A DNA stretch of 64,000 bases from Lachnospiraceae bacterium (GTDB lineage Bacteria; Bacillota; Clostridia; Lachnospirales; Lachnospiraceae). The stretch is from contig JAEEND010000007.1 in the NCBI GenBank assembly GCA_016283575.1, positions 248,001 to 312,000 on the forward strand, written 5' to 3'. Position numbers and translations under genes: made by a program. The notes under the pieces were generated by a model. It made no database searches and was not told where the DNA came from. It worked only from the letters and a program-made list of their open reading frames with translations. Positions 1 to 9,019 of this stretch are shown in pieces (position 1 is the stretch's first letter; each line of letters begins with the position of its first letter).

Positions 1-803
1 TCACCGAAATGGTGGAAAAAGCTAAAGCCTATATCCATGAGGGCGACATTTTTCAGGTTGTTTTATCAAACCGACTGAGCGCCCCCTTTGAGGGCAGCCT
101 CCTTAACACTTACCGAGTCCTTCGAACAATAAATCCTTCTCCTTATATGTTCTATTTCTCAGGCACGGACGTGGAAGTGGCGGGGGCTTCGCCCGAAACT
201 TTGGTGAAGCTTGAAAACGGCGTGGTTCATACCTTCCCCCTGGCAGGTACAAGAAAGCGCGGACGGGACGAAGCTGAAGATAAGGCTCTTGAAAAAGAAC
301 TTTTAGCCGACGAAAAGGAACTTGCCGAACATAATATGCTGGTGGATCTTGGCCGAAACGATCTTGGCAGGATCAGTAAATTCGGTTCAGTTGAAGTCGA
401 AAAACTTCATTCCATAGAGCGTTTTTCCCACGTAATGCATATCGGCTCCACGGTGCGAGGCACTATAAAGGATGATAAGGATGCGATCAATGCCATAGAA
501 GCGATTCTTCCTGCAGGTACTCTCTCGGGAGCTCCCAAGATACGCGCCTGTCAGATAATCGGCGAACTTGAAAACAATAAGCGCGGTATTTACGGCGGAG
601 CCATCGGTTACATTGATTTCACCGGCAATATGGATACCTGCATTGCCATTAGAGTTGCCTATAAAAAGAATGGCAAAGTGTTTGTGCGAAGCGGTGCCGG
701 TATCGTAGCCGATTCCGTTCCGGAAAAGGAATATGAAGAATGCTTAAACAAAGCCAAAGCGTCATTAAAGGCGTTGGAGATCGCAGGATTGGAGGATTTA
801 TGA
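1..803 (+). CDS. trpE: Anthranilate synthase component I, C-terminal part (5' end outside window)
   Basis: Makes anthranilate from chorismate, using ammonia supplied by TrpG, as the first step of tryptophan synthesis. Only the C-terminal chorismate-binding domain is present; the frame is open from base 3, so the ATG at 9 is internal. Family motifs in order are FQVVLSNR, SPYMFYF, ASPETL, PLAGTRKRG, the GRNDLGR block and PAGTLSGAPK, followed by GGAIGYIDFTG. The TGA stop lies inside the ATGA start of trpG, which suggests translational coupling of the two subunits. The feedback-site region and any trp leader lie upstream of the window. Confidence 0.97.
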   Translation, partial: TEMVEKAKAYIHEGDIFQVVLSNRLSAPFEGSLLNTYRVLRTINPSPYMFYFSGTDVEVAGASPETLVKLENGVVHTFPLAGTRKRGRDEAEDKALEKELLADEKELAEHNMLVDLGRNDLGRISKFGSVEVEKLHSIERFSHVMHIGSTVRGTIKDDKDAINAIEAILPAGTLSGAPKIRACQIIGELENNKRGIYGGAIGYIDFTGNMDTCIAIRVAYKKNGKVFVRSGAGIVADSVPEKEYEECLNKAKASLKALEIAGLEDL

Positions 804-1378
804 TTCTTTTAATTGATAATTATGACAGCTTTTCATACAACCTCTATCAGTTCATCGGCGAGATAAATGAAGACATCAGAGTGATCAGAAATGACGAGCT
901 TTCGGTAGAAGAAATAGATGGATTAAATCCCCAATGTATCATTCTTTCGCCGGGCCCCGGAAGACCCGAGGATGCGGGAGTGATAATCGATGTGGTAAAG
1001 GAACTCGGTCACAAATATCCGATATTCGGTGTGTGCCTCGGGCACCAGGCTATATGCGAAGCCTTCGGCGCAACTGTCACTTACGCAAGTCGCCTGATGC
1101 ACGGAAAGCAGTCGGAAGCTGTTATCGATGAAGATTCAGAGCTGTTTAAAGGGTGTGAAAAGAAGATACTTGTGGCAAGATACCATTCCCTTGCAGCGGA
1201 TGAAAAGACAATGCCCGACTGCTTAAAGATCACTGCGGTTACAAAAGAAAATGAGATCATGGCCGTGGAGCATAAGACTAAAAAGATATATGGGGTTCAG
1301 TTCCATCCTGAATCCATAATGACACCCGATGGAAAAAGAATACTTAAGAATTTCATTTTGAATATAGCGGGTGTGTAA
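800..1378 (+). CDS. trpG: Anthranilate synthase component II (glutamine amidotransferase)
   Basis: Class I glutamine amidotransferase of 192 residues that supplies ammonia to TrpE. The nucleophile is Cys79 in GVCLGHQ, and His169 and Glu171 in VQFHPES complete the triad. The oxyanion strand is represented by LSPGPGRPEDAG. The ATG at 800 is chosen over an upstream in-frame start at 740 because it has GGAGG at 790-794, overlaps the trpE stop, and gives the canonical N-terminus MILLIDNYDSF. A 70-base gap without a recognisable terminator follows before trpD. The same subunit could also serve 4-amino-4-deoxychorismate synthase, since no separate pabA is visible here. Confidence 0.96.
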   Translation: MILLIDNYDSFSYNLYQFIGEINEDIRVIRNDELSVEEIDGLNPQCIILSPGPGRPEDAGVIIDVVKELGHKYPIFGVCLGHQAICEAFGATVTYASRLMHGKQSEAVIDEDSELFKGCEKKILVARYHSLAADEKTMPDCLKITAVTKENEIMAVEHKTKKIYGVQFHPESIMTPDGKRILKNFILNIAGV

Positions 1379-1448
1379 GAATAACATATTAGTTAACATA
1401 ACACAAATATATTTCTAATATCACAGTTACTACGAGGAGGACAGAAAA

Positions 1449-2477
1449 ATGATCAAGGAAGCAATTGTAAAAATCGTAAGCAAAGAGGATTTAACCTATG
1501 ATGAAGCTTACAGCGTTATGAATGAAATAATGAGCGGGGAAACTTCCCCTACTCAGAATGCGGCTTTTCTGGCAGCATTATCGACAAAGAGCGCAAGGGC
1601 AGAGACCACCGATGAGATTGCAGGCTGTGCCGCAGCAATGAGAGATCACGCCACCAAGGTTGATACCGGCATGGATATTTTTGAAATTGTCGGAACAGGC
1701 GGAGATAATGCACAGAGCTTTAATATCTCAACCACATCCGCAATCGTTGCCGCAGCCGGCGGAGTTAAAGTCGCAAAGCATGGTAACAGAGCCGCATCTT
1801 CAAAATGCGGAACGGCAGATTGCCTTGAAGCATTGGGCGTAAATATTAGTCAGAGTCCCAATAGATGCGTAGAACTTTTAAAAGAAGCGGGAATGTGTTT
1901 CTTTTTCGCACAGAAATATCATACTTCCATGAAGTATGTGGGAGCCATCAGAAAAGAGCTCGGTTTCAGAACGGTATTTAATATTCTTGGACCTCTTACA
2001 AATCCCGGCTCTCCCAAGATGCAGCTTCTCGGCGTATATGATGAATACCTTGTGGAGCCCCTGGCGCAGGTTCTCTGCAATCTCGGAATCAACCGCGGCA
2101 TGGTTGTATACGGTCAGGATAAGCTTGATGAAATTTCTTTAAGCGCACCCACAACCGTATGCGAAATACGAGACGGCTGGTTTAAGACCTATGTGATAAC
2201 TCCTGAAGAATTCGGATTAAAGAGATGTGAAAAGAAAGACCTTGTAGGAGGAAGCCCTGAAGAAAATGCAGAAATTACCCGCAGAATCTTAAAGGGCGAA
2301 AAGGGGCCCAAGAGAGATGCGGTTTTATTAAATGCAGGTGCTTCTTTATATATCGCAGGAAAAGCCGAGACCTTTAAAGCAGGCATCGATCTTGCCGCGG
2401 AGCTTATTGATTCCGGCAAAGCATATGAAACTCTTGAAAAGATAATTGAAGTAAGCAACCGTCCCGAGGTGGAATAA
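1449..2477 (+). CDS. trpD: Anthranilate phosphoribosyltransferase
   Basis: Transfers the phosphoribosyl group of PRPP to anthranilate. The protein has 342 residues, normal for the family. The phosphoribosyl-binding glycine loop GTGGD is at residues 82-86 and the [12 protein letters not shown] block follows near 111-122. It is a stand-alone trpD, not fused to trpG as in enterics. The start has a strong GAGGAGG about eight bases upstream. The stop overlaps the trpC start (TAATG). Confidence 0.97.
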   Translation: MIKEAIVKIVSKEDLTYDEAYSVMNEIMSGETSPTQNAAFLAALSTKSARAETTDEIAGCAAAMRDHATKVDTGMDIFEIVGTGGDNAQSFNISTTSAIVAAAGGVKVAKHGNRAASSKCGTADCLEALGVNISQSPNRCVELLKEAGMCFFFAQKYHTSMKYVGAIRKELGFRTVFNILGPLTNPGSPKMQLLGVYDEYLVEPLAQVLCNLGINRGMVVYGQDKLDEISLSAPTTVCEIRDGWFKTYVITPEEFGLKRCEKKDLVGGSPEENAEITRRILKGEKGPKRDAVLLNAGASLYIAGKAETFKAGIDLAAELIDSGKAYETLEKIIEVSNRPEVE

Positions 2478-3256
2478 TGACGATCTTAGATGAACTTGCA
2501 GCTCATGCAAAAGAAAGAGTGGCGGCAAAATCCGAAGTATTACCTTTAAATGAGTTAAAAGCCAGGGCTATGAGCCTTGAAAAAAAAGACTTTCTTTTTG
2601 AAAAGGCTCTGAAAAAAGAAGGACTTTCATTTATATGTGAATGTAAAAAGGCTTCACCATCAAAGGGGCTTATTGCGCCGGACTTTCCTTATCTTAAGAT
2701 AGCAAGGGACTATGAAAGGGCAGGTGCGGACTGCATTTCGGTACTTACGGAGCCTAAGTGGTTTCTTGGAAGCGATGATTATCTGAAGGAGATCGCGGAA
2801 GCAGTTTCCGTTCCCTGTCTTCGTAAGGATTTTACGGTAAGTGAATATATGCTTTATGAAGCTATGATCCTTGGTGCTTCAGCGGCACTTTTAATATGTT
2901 CCATTCTTTCGCCCATGGAAATAAGCGAGTACATAGGAATATGCGATGAACTGGGACTTTCCGCACTGGTGGAAGCCCATGATGAAAAAGAAGTTGAGAT
3001 CGCTTTATCAAAGGGCGCGAGGATAGTGGGCGTAAATAACAGAAATTTGAAGGATTTTTCCGTGGATACGGGAAATGCCATGAGATTAAGAAGCTTGATT
3101 CCCGAAAATGTTTTATTTGTATCAGAGTCGGGAGTTAAGGAAAGAGCAGATATAATCGACGCGGAAAACATGGGAGCGGATGCCGTTCTGATCGGAGAAG
3201 CTCTTATGCGCGCGGAAGATAAATGCGAAATGATGCGTAAATTAAGGGGAAGATAG
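2477..3256 (+). CDS. trpC: Indole-3-glycerol phosphate synthase
   Basis: Cyclises CdRP to indole-3-glycerol phosphate on a TIM barrel of 259 residues. Visible family blocks are ECKKASPSKG (catalytic and phosphate-site lysines), SVLTEPKWFLG, PCLRKDF, the NNRNLKDF strand and the C-terminal phosphate loop SESGVKERADI. The start ATG overlaps the trpD stop by one base. The next gene, trpF, starts immediately after the stop, so the two are separate proteins rather than the TrpCF fusion of Escherichia coli. Confidence 0.97.
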   Translation: MTILDELAAHAKERVAAKSEVLPLNELKARAMSLEKKDFLFEKALKKEGLSFICECKKASPSKGLIAPDFPYLKIARDYERAGADCISVLTEPKWFLGSDDYLKEIAEAVSVPCLRKDFTVSEYMLYEAMILGASAALLICSILSPMEISEYIGICDELGLSALVEAHDEKEVEIALSKGARIVGVNNRNLKDFSVDTGNAMRLRSLIPENVLFVSESGVKERADIIDAENMGADAVLIGEALMRAEDKCEMMRKLRGR

Positions 3257-3886
3257 ATGACAAAAGTTAAACTTTGCGGCTTAAGTAAGCCTGTTGACAT
3301 TGAGGCTGCCAATCGGTTAAAGCCTGATTACGTAGGATTTGTTTTTGCTGAAAAAAGCAAAAGGTATGTGATCCCGGAGCAGGCCCTATATTTAAGGAAG
3401 CTTCTTTTGCCTGAAATAAAAGCAGTGGGCGTGTTCGTAAATGCGGGATTAAGCTTTGTGGAAGATCTTCTTGTGAGAGATGTAATCGACGCGGCGCAGC
3501 TTCACGGAGATGAATCGGAAGCCTATATCAGAGCTTTGAGAGAATCAACGGGAAAGCCCATTATCAAAGCTTTTAAAGTAAAGAATCCCGAAGATGTGAA
3601 AAAGGCGGTATTAAGCGAAGCGGATATGATCCTCCTGGACGCGGGAGACGGATCCGGCATGAGCTTCGACTGGAGCCTTGTTAAGGGAGTTAAGAGACCC
3701 TTCTTTTTGGCAGGAGGCTTAAATCACATAAATGTGGAGGAAGCCCTCAGGGAAGTCGAACCCTACGGAGTGGACGTAAGCTCCGGTATTGAGACGGATG
3801 GGGTTAAAGATGCTATAAAAATGGAAGCCTTTGTAAAGGCGGTTAAAAGAGCACTTAGTAAAGACAGCGGAAAGGAAATGCAATGA
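3257..3886 (+). CDS. trpF: Phosphoribosylanthranilate isomerase
   Basis: Amadori isomerase converting PRA to CdRP, a TIM barrel of 209 residues. The N-terminal [12 protein letters not shown] contains the catalytic Cys7. [15 protein letters not shown], the QLHGDES strand, LLDAGDGSG (catalytic Asp) and the phosphate loops FLAGGLN and VDVSSGIE are all present. GGGGAAG just upstream acts as ribosome-binding site. The stop is within the ATGA overlap with trpB. Confidence 0.96.
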   Translation: MTKVKLCGLSKPVDIEAANRLKPDYVGFVFAEKSKRYVIPEQALYLRKLLLPEIKAVGVFVNAGLSFVEDLLVRDVIDAAQLHGDESEAYIRALRESTGKPIIKAFKVKNPEDVKKAVLSEADMILLDAGDGSGMSFDWSLVKGVKRPFFLAGGLNHINVEEALREVEPYGVDVSSGIETDGVKDAIKMEAFVKAVKRALSKDSGKEMQ

Positions 3887-5073
3887 ACGAAACACATGGA
3901 CGATTTGGCATGCACGGCGGGCAGTATATTCCGGAAACCCTCATGAATGCCGTGATCGAACTAGAGGAAGCCTATAACAGATTTAAGGATGATCCGGAAT
4001 TCAATAAGGAACTTACATATCTTTTAAATGAATATGGCGGAAGACCTTCAAGGCTTTATTTTGCCGAGAAAATGACTAAAGATTTAGGCGGTGCGAAGAT
4101 ATATTTAAAGAGAGAAGACTTGAATCATACCGGCGCCCACAAGATTAATAATGTTTTAGGACAGGCGCTTCTTGCCAAAAAGATTGGAAAGACCAGACTT
4201 ATTGCGGAAACCGGAGCAGGACAGCACGGCGTTGCCACAGCTACGGCAGCAGCCCTTATGAATATGGAATGTGTAGTATTCATGGGTGAAGAAGATACCA
4301 TCCGTCAGGCTTTGAACGTATATCGCATGCGACTTCTCGGTGCAACGGTAGTTCCGGTAAAATCGGGAACAGCCACTTTAAAGGATGCGGTTTCCGAAGC
4401 TATGCGCGAGTGGACATCAAGGATCGATGATACGCATTATTGCCTGGGATCCGTTATGGGACCCCACCCTTTCCCCACCATAGTTCGCGATTTTCAGGCA
4501 GTTATCTCAAAAGAAATAAAAGAACAGATGCTTGAAAAAGAAGGTCGTCTCCCGGATGCCGTTATTGCCTGCGTAGGGGGAGGATCCAATGCCATAGGAA
4601 GCTTCTATAACTTTATAAATGATAAGGATGTAAGACTGATCGGCTGTGAAGCTGCGGGACGGGGAATCGATACCTATGAAACCGCGGCAACAATTGCTAC
4701 GGGTAAGCTTGGCATCTTCCACGGCATGAAATCATATTTCTGTCAGGATGAATTCGGACAGATCGCTCCTGTTTATTCTATTTCCGCAGGCCTTGACTAT
4801 CCCGGTGTGGGACCGGAACATGCATATCTTCATGATATCGGACGTGCCGAATACGTCCCCGTTACCGATGAAGAAGCGGTAAATGCTTTTGAATATCTTT
4901 CACGTACAGAGGGTATAATCCCCGCGATCGAATCATCCCATGCGGTGGCTCATGCCATGAAGATCGCGCCCGCAATGGGTAAAGATAAGATTATCGTGAT
5001 CACGATTTCAGGTCGCGGCGACAAGGACTGCGCTGCCATTGCCCGCTACAGAGGGGAGGATTTACATGAATAG
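3883..5073 (+). CDS. trpB: Tryptophan synthase beta chain
   Basis: PLP enzyme that condenses indole with serine; it forms the alpha2beta2 complex with TrpA. It has 396 residues. Lys87 in [10 protein letters not shown] is the PLP Schiff-base lysine, matching the usual TrpB1 numbering. ETGAGQHG binds the serine carboxylate, and the glycine-rich [10 protein letters not shown] loop binds the PLP phosphate. The N-terminal [13 protein letters not shown] block is typical of TrpB1, not TrpB2. It overlaps trpF by four bases and trpA by eight. Confidence 0.98.
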   Translation: MNETHGRFGMHGGQYIPETLMNAVIELEEAYNRFKDDPEFNKELTYLLNEYGGRPSRLYFAEKMTKDLGGAKIYLKREDLNHTGAHKINNVLGQALLAKKIGKTRLIAETGAGQHGVATATAAALMNMECVVFMGEEDTIRQALNVYRMRLLGATVVPVKSGTATLKDAVSEAMREWTSRIDDTHYCLGSVMGPHPFPTIVRDFQAVISKEIKEQMLEKEGRLPDAVIACVGGGSNAIGSFYNFINDKDVRLIGCEAAGRGIDTYETAATIATGKLGIFHGMKSYFCQDEFGQIAPVYSISAGLDYPGVGPEHAYLHDIGRAEYVPVTDEEAVNAFEYLSRTEGIIPAIESSHAVAHAMKIAPAMGKDKIIVITISGRGDKDCAAIARYRGEDLHE

Positions 5074-5830
5074 GATTAAGAATGTTTTCAATGATAAAAA
5101 GGCTTTCATAGCTTTTATAACCTGCGGAGATCCGGACCTTGATACTACGGAAAAAGCCGTTCTGGAAGCCGTAAAGAACGGAGCTTCACTAATAGAGCTG
5201 GGGATTCCCTTTTCAGATCCGACTGCAGAAGGACCTGTTATTGAAGAAGCTAATATAAGAGCCCTTAAGGGTGGTATAACAACCGATAAAATCTTTGAAT
5301 TTGTAAGAAAATTACGTAAAGAAGTGGATGTGCCCCTGGTATTCATGACCTATGCCAATGTGGTATTTTCATACGGAATAGAAAGATTTGCGAAGACTTC
5401 GGCGGAAGTCGGCATTGACGGTATTATTTTACCCGACGTTCCCTTTGAGGAAAAAGAAGAATTTGCGCCGATTTTAAGAAAATACGATTTAAGCCTTATT
5501 TCTTTGATCGCGCCCACATCGGGTGACAGGATTGCCATGATCGCAAAAGAAGCGGAAGGCTTTATCTATGTGGTATCGAGCCTCGGTGTTACCGGCACCA
5601 GAAGCGAGATAAAGACGGATTTATCATCCATCATTTCCGTAATAAGAGAAAACACCGACGTACCCTGCGCCGTAGGTTTCGGAATTTCCACCCCTGACCA
5701 GGCAAAAAAGATGTATGAGATATCCGATGGCGCCATCGTAGGCTCCGCAATCATCAAATACCTCGCCAAATACGGCACTGCCGCTCCTAAATACATCGGC
5801 GAATACGTAAAATCCATGGTTAATGTTTAA
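5066..5830 (+). CDS. trpA: Tryptophan synthase alpha chain
   Basis: Cleaves indole-3-glycerol phosphate and passes indole to TrpB. The protein has 254 residues with the TIM-barrel blocks [43 protein letters not shown] and VGFGIST. Glu44 corresponds to catalytic Glu49 of the Salmonella enzyme. The residue aligned with catalytic Asp60 is Glu55 (TAEGP in place of LADGP), a conservative change noted separately. The ATG at 5066 has GGAGG eight bases upstream, so the ORF start at 5039 is not used. It is the last gene of the operon, and a palindromic element follows within 16 bases. Confidence 0.96.
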   Translation: MNRIKNVFNDKKAFIAFITCGDPDLDTTEKAVLEAVKNGASLIELGIPFSDPTAEGPVIEEANIRALKGGITTDKIFEFVRKLRKEVDVPLVFMTYANVVFSYGIERFAKTSAEVGIDGIILPDVPFEEKEEFAPILRKYDLSLISLIAPTSGDRIAMIAKEAEGFIYVVSSLGVTGTRSEIKTDLSSIISVIRENTDVPCAVGFGISTPDQAKKMYEISDGAIVGSAIIKYLAKYGTAAPKYIGEYVKSMVNV

Positions 5831-5845
5831 TCCTGAATCAAGAGA

Positions 5846-5996
5846 GTATGTTCCTATGTATATGCGTTGCACGATTTAACGGAGCTCTTAGCTGTTTCGA
5901 GCGGAATCAGGCCGCGCATGGTACCGCGGCCGTGTATGAAGCGAAGAAAGAGGTTAGAAGCGAAGTGACTAGTGCACCATATACATAGGAACATAC
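5846..5996. repeat. 151-base near-palindromic intergenic element
   Basis: The ends are perfect 19-base inverted repeats: GTATGTTCCTATGTATATG at 5846-5864 and its reverse complement at 5978-5996. A further TGCAC/GTGCA pairing lies just inside. The centre is a second perfect stem, GGCCGCG/CGCGGCC, around an 8-base loop (near 5910-5931). The arms between are of similar length (about 37 and 40 bases) and partly complementary. No ORF fits and no clear target-site duplication flanks it. Together with the promoter and T-box that follow, it accounts for the only gene-free stretch over 300 bases. It may be a MITE-like or REP-like unit, or a structured RNA at the 3' end of the trp mRNA. Confidence 0.7.
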
Positions 5997-6020
5997 ATAG
6001 TGATTAGGAAAAACAAAACC

Positions 6021-6050
6021 TTGACATGGATTTACAATAAGTGTTATTAT
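6021..6050 (+). promoter_or_regulatory. Sigma-A-type promoter of the valS T-box transcript
   Basis: TTGACA at 6021-6026 and TATTAT at 6045-6050 are separated by 18 bases. The predicted start of transcription falls just before the T-box stem I, as expected. Confidence 0.75.
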
Positions 6051-6067
6051 CCAGAAAAAGAAAGGCT

Positions 6068-6318
6068 ATGACGAAGAGGAGTATGCTTTGGAATCTTTCA
6101 GAGAGAGCGTGGTCGGTGCGAACGCTTAAGGGGAAAGAGCAGAAGGTAGCTTCCGAGCCGGTCGGGTGAACCTAAGTAACCCGTCACGTGTGATTTACGT
6201 TACAGAATCGTACTCTGATAGGAGTAACTAAGGTGCGAAAAGTGATTTTCGCATGAACAAAGGTGGTACCGCGTTATATACGCCCTTTGCTGACAGAAGT
6301 TAGCAAAGGGCTTTTTTA
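6068..6318 (+). promoter_or_regulatory. T-box riboswitch (tRNA-Val-sensing leader of valS)
   Basis: The T-box bulge sequence AAAGGTGGTACCGCG is at about 6259-6273. It is followed by a strong terminator hairpin: GCCCTTTGCT at 6282-6291, its complement at 6302-6311, then T6. Upstream is a stem I with AGTA at 6080-6083, a GAGAGAGCG / GGTGCGAACGC apical part and a TCTTTC/GAAAGA pairing. A plausible specifier codon is GTA (Val) at 6146-6148, opposite the AGTA motif and followed by a purine; this was read by eye, not folded. Uncharged tRNA-Val should pair with the T-box and allow readthrough into valS. Confidence 0.93.
6282..6318 (+). terminator. T-box regulatory terminator before valS
   Basis: A ten-base perfect stem, GCCCTTTGCT with its complement at 6302-6311, is followed by TTTTTT. 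It overlaps the antiterminator-forming T-box sequence just upstream, as in conditional T-box terminators. Confidence 0.9.
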
Positions 6319-6367
6319 TATTTAAAGTTCCTTTGCCGACGTATCAGGTTTAAGAAAGGAAGGAAAT

Positions 6368-9010
6368 ATGAAAAAAGAACTTGCAAAAACCTATGACCCC
6401 AAGGGCATGGAAGACAGAATCTACGAGAACTGGCTTAACAAGAAATATTTCCATGCAGAAGTTAACAGATCAAAGAAACCCTTCACAATTGTGATGCCCC
6501 CTCCCAATATCACGGGACAGCTTCACATGGGACACGCTCTGGACAACACTCTCCAGGACTCCATCATCAGATTCAAGAGAATGCAGGGCTATGAAGCACT
6601 GTGGCTTCCCGGCACCGACCATGCTTCAATTGCAACCGAGGTAAAGGTTGTGGAACAGATTGCAAAAGAAGGACTCACAAAGGACATGCTTGGACGTGAG
6701 GCATTCCTTGAGAGAGTATGGGACTGGAAGCGAGAGTACGGCGGACGAATCACTTCACAGTTAAAGAAAATGGGCTCCTCCTGTGATTGGGACAGAGAGC
6801 GTTTCACCATGGACGAGGGCTGTAATGAGGCCGTAAAGGAAGTATTTGTAAATCTCTACAACAAGGGCCTGATTTACAGAGGACACAGAATTATCAACTG
6901 GTGTCCCTGCTGCAAGACTTCCCTTTCAGACGCTGAGGTAGAATATGAGGATCAGGCAGGACATTTCTGGCATCTTCGTTATCCTCTTTCAGATGGCTCC
7001 GGTTACATCGAGATGGCCACCACCAGACCCGAGACCATGCTGGGGGATACTGCTGTTGCAGTTAATCCTAATGATGAAAGATACAAGGACTACGTAGGAA
7101 AGAAAGTAACCCTTCCAATCGTACACAGAGAAATCCCCATTATTGCCGATGAGTATGTTGAAATGGAATTTGGTACCGGTGTAGTCAAAATCACGCCCGC
7201 CCATGACCCTAACGACTTCGAGGTAGGACTTCGTCACGAACTCCCTGTTATCAATGTGCTCACAGAGGATGCACGTATCACGGATGATTATCCTGCATAT
7301 GCGGGCATGGACAGATATGAGGCAAGAAAGGCTATCGTAAAGGATCTGGAAAAAGAAGGCGCTCTCGTAAAGATCGAGGATTATTCCCACAATGTTGGCA
7401 CCTGCTACAGATGCCATACGACTATTGAGCCCAGAGTATCCGATCAGTGGTTCGTAAAGATGAAGCCCCTGGCAGGTCCTGCTATTGATGCGGTTAAAGA
7501 GAAAAAGACACAGTTCGTTCCCGAACATTTTGAAAAGACATATTTCCACTGGCTTGAGAATATCCGTGACTGGTGTATCTCACGTCAGCTGTGGTGGGGC
7601 CACAGAATCCCCGCATTTTACTGCGATGACTGTGGTGAGTTGGTTGTAAGCAAAGAAAACAGCTGCAAATGCCCTAAGTGTGGTAAGGAAATGAGACAGG
7701 ATCCCGATACTCTTGATACATGGTTTTCATCAGCACTCTGGCCTTTTTCCACTCTCGGATGGCCTGACAAAACAGAGGACCTTGATTATTTTTATCCTAC
7801 ATCAACCCTTGTAACAGGCTACGACATCATTCCTTTCTGGGTAATGCGTATGATGTTCTCAGGTATCGAGCAGATGAAAGAGGTTCCTTTCAATACTGTT
7901 CTGATCCACGGTCTTGTTAGAGATTCGCTGGGCAGAAAGATGAGTAAGTCCCTTGGAAACGGTATCGATCCTCTTGAGATCATCGATAAGTACGGCGCAG
8001 ACGCTCTGAGACTTACATTGATTACGGGTAATGCTCCCGGTAACGACATGCGTTTCTACCTGGAAAGAGTTGAAAACTCCCGTAACTTCGCCAACAAGGT
8101 ATGGAATGCATCCAGATTTATCATGATGAACATGCCCGAAGACGGCGTTAAGGAAGTTGCCGAAAGCGATTTACAGCCCGTAGATAAGTGGATCCTTTCC
8201 AAGCTTAATACACTTATTAAAGATGTTTCTTCCAATATGGAATCATATGAACTTGGTATTGCGGTTCAAAAGGTATATGATTTTATATGGGATGAGTTCT
8301 GTGACTGGTACATTGAAATGGTTAAGCCCCGTCTTTACAACACAGAAGATGAAAAGGCCAAGAATGCCGCTCTTTGGACATTAAAGACCGTATTGATCGA
8401 TGCACTTAAGCTCCTTCACCCCTTCATGCCTTTCATAACAGAAGAAATCTTCACAACTCTTCAGGATGAAGAAGAATCCATTATGATCAGCAAGTGGCCC
8501 GAATTCTCCGAAGCACGTGTTTATGCTGAAGAAGAAACCGACATCGAAATCATTAAAGAAGCTGTTCGCGGTATCAGAAACTTAAGAAGCGAAAAGAACG
8601 TTCCCCCCAAGCGTCAGGCTAAGGTTTATGTTGTATCTGAAAACGAAACCATCAGAAACGCTTTCACAAAGGGCAAGCTCTTCTTTGAAAGCCTTGCATC
8701 CGCAAGCGATGTTTACGTACAGGCTGATAAGACCGGCATCGAAGCCGATGCATTGAGCGTAGTTATCGGTGGCGCAACACTTTATCTTCCTTTTGCGGAC
8801 TTGGTTGACATAAGTGCAGAAACTGAACGTCTGGAAAAAGAACAGAAGAGACTTCAGGGTGAAATTCAGAGAAGTAACGGCATGTTAAGTAATGAGCGCT
8901 TCTTATCCAAGGCTCCCGAAGCTAAGGTTACAGAAGAAAAAGAAAAGCTTAAAAAATATGAAGACATGTTAAAGGAAGTTGAAACACTTTTAGCACAGCT
9001 TAAGAAATAA
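6368..9010 (+). CDS. valS: Valyl-tRNA synthetase
   Basis: Class I aminoacyl-tRNA synthetase of 880 residues that charges tRNA-Val and edits Thr-tRNA-Val. The HIGH motif appears as HMGH at residues 53-56 after PPPNITGQL. The CP1 editing domain includes the ATTRPETMLGDTAVAV block. A zinc-binding CDDC...CPKC knuckle is present, and KMSKS is at 524-528. The C-terminus (about 815-880) is a heptad-rich coiled coil typical of ValRS. The start has AGGAAGGA upstream and lies behind a T-box leader, so expression should respond to uncharged tRNA-Val. Confidence 0.98.
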   Translation: MKKELAKTYDPKGMEDRIYENWLNKKYFHAEVNRSKKPFTIVMPPPNITGQLHMGHALDNTLQDSIIRFKRMQGYEALWLPGTDHASIATEVKVVEQIAKEGLTKDMLGREAFLERVWDWKREYGGRITSQLKKMGSSCDWDRERFTMDEGCNEAVKEVFVNLYNKGLIYRGHRIINWCPCCKTSLSDAEVEYEDQAGHFWHLRYPLSDGSGYIEMATTRPETMLGDTAVAVNPNDERYKDYVGKKVTLPIVHREIPIIADEYVEMEFGTGVVKITPAHDPNDFEVGLRHELPVINVLTEDARITDDYPAYAGMDRYEARKAIVKDLEKEGALVKIEDYSHNVGTCYRCHTTIEPRVSDQWFVKMKPLAGPAIDAVKEKKTQFVPEHFEKTYFHWLENIRDWCISRQLWWGHRIPAFYCDDCGELVVSKENSCKCPKCGKEMRQDPDTLDTWFSSALWPFSTLGWPDKTEDLDYFYPTSTLVTGYDIIPFWVMRMMFSGIEQMKEVPFNTVLIHGLVRDSLGRKMSKSLGNGIDPLEIIDKYGADALRLTLITGNAPGNDMRFYLERVENSRNFANKVWNASRFIMMNMPEDGVKEVAESDLQPVDKWILSKLNTLIKDVSSNMESYELGIAVQKVYDFIWDEFCDWYIEMVKPRLYNTEDEKAKNAALWTLKTVLIDALKLLHPFMPFITEEIFTTLQDEEESIMISKWPEFSEARVYAEEETDIEIIKEAVRGIRNLRSEKNVPPKRQAKVYVVSENETIRNAFTKGKLFFESLASASDVYVQADKTGIEADALSVVIGGATLYLPFADLVDISAETERLEKEQKRLQGEIQRSNGMLSNERFLSKAPEAKVTEEKEKLKKYEDMLKEVETLLAQLKK

Positions 9011-9019
9011 TTGATTCCT

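Noticed and set aside
2854-3312. 152-codon minus-strand ORF inside trpC/trpF
   Set aside because: It is antisense to two well-supported genes, has no ribosome-binding site, and its Ser/Leu-rich product looks like a reverse-frame translation.
6989-7549. 186-codon minus-strand ORF inside valS
   Set aside because: Antisense to valS, without ribosome-binding site or recognisable motif.
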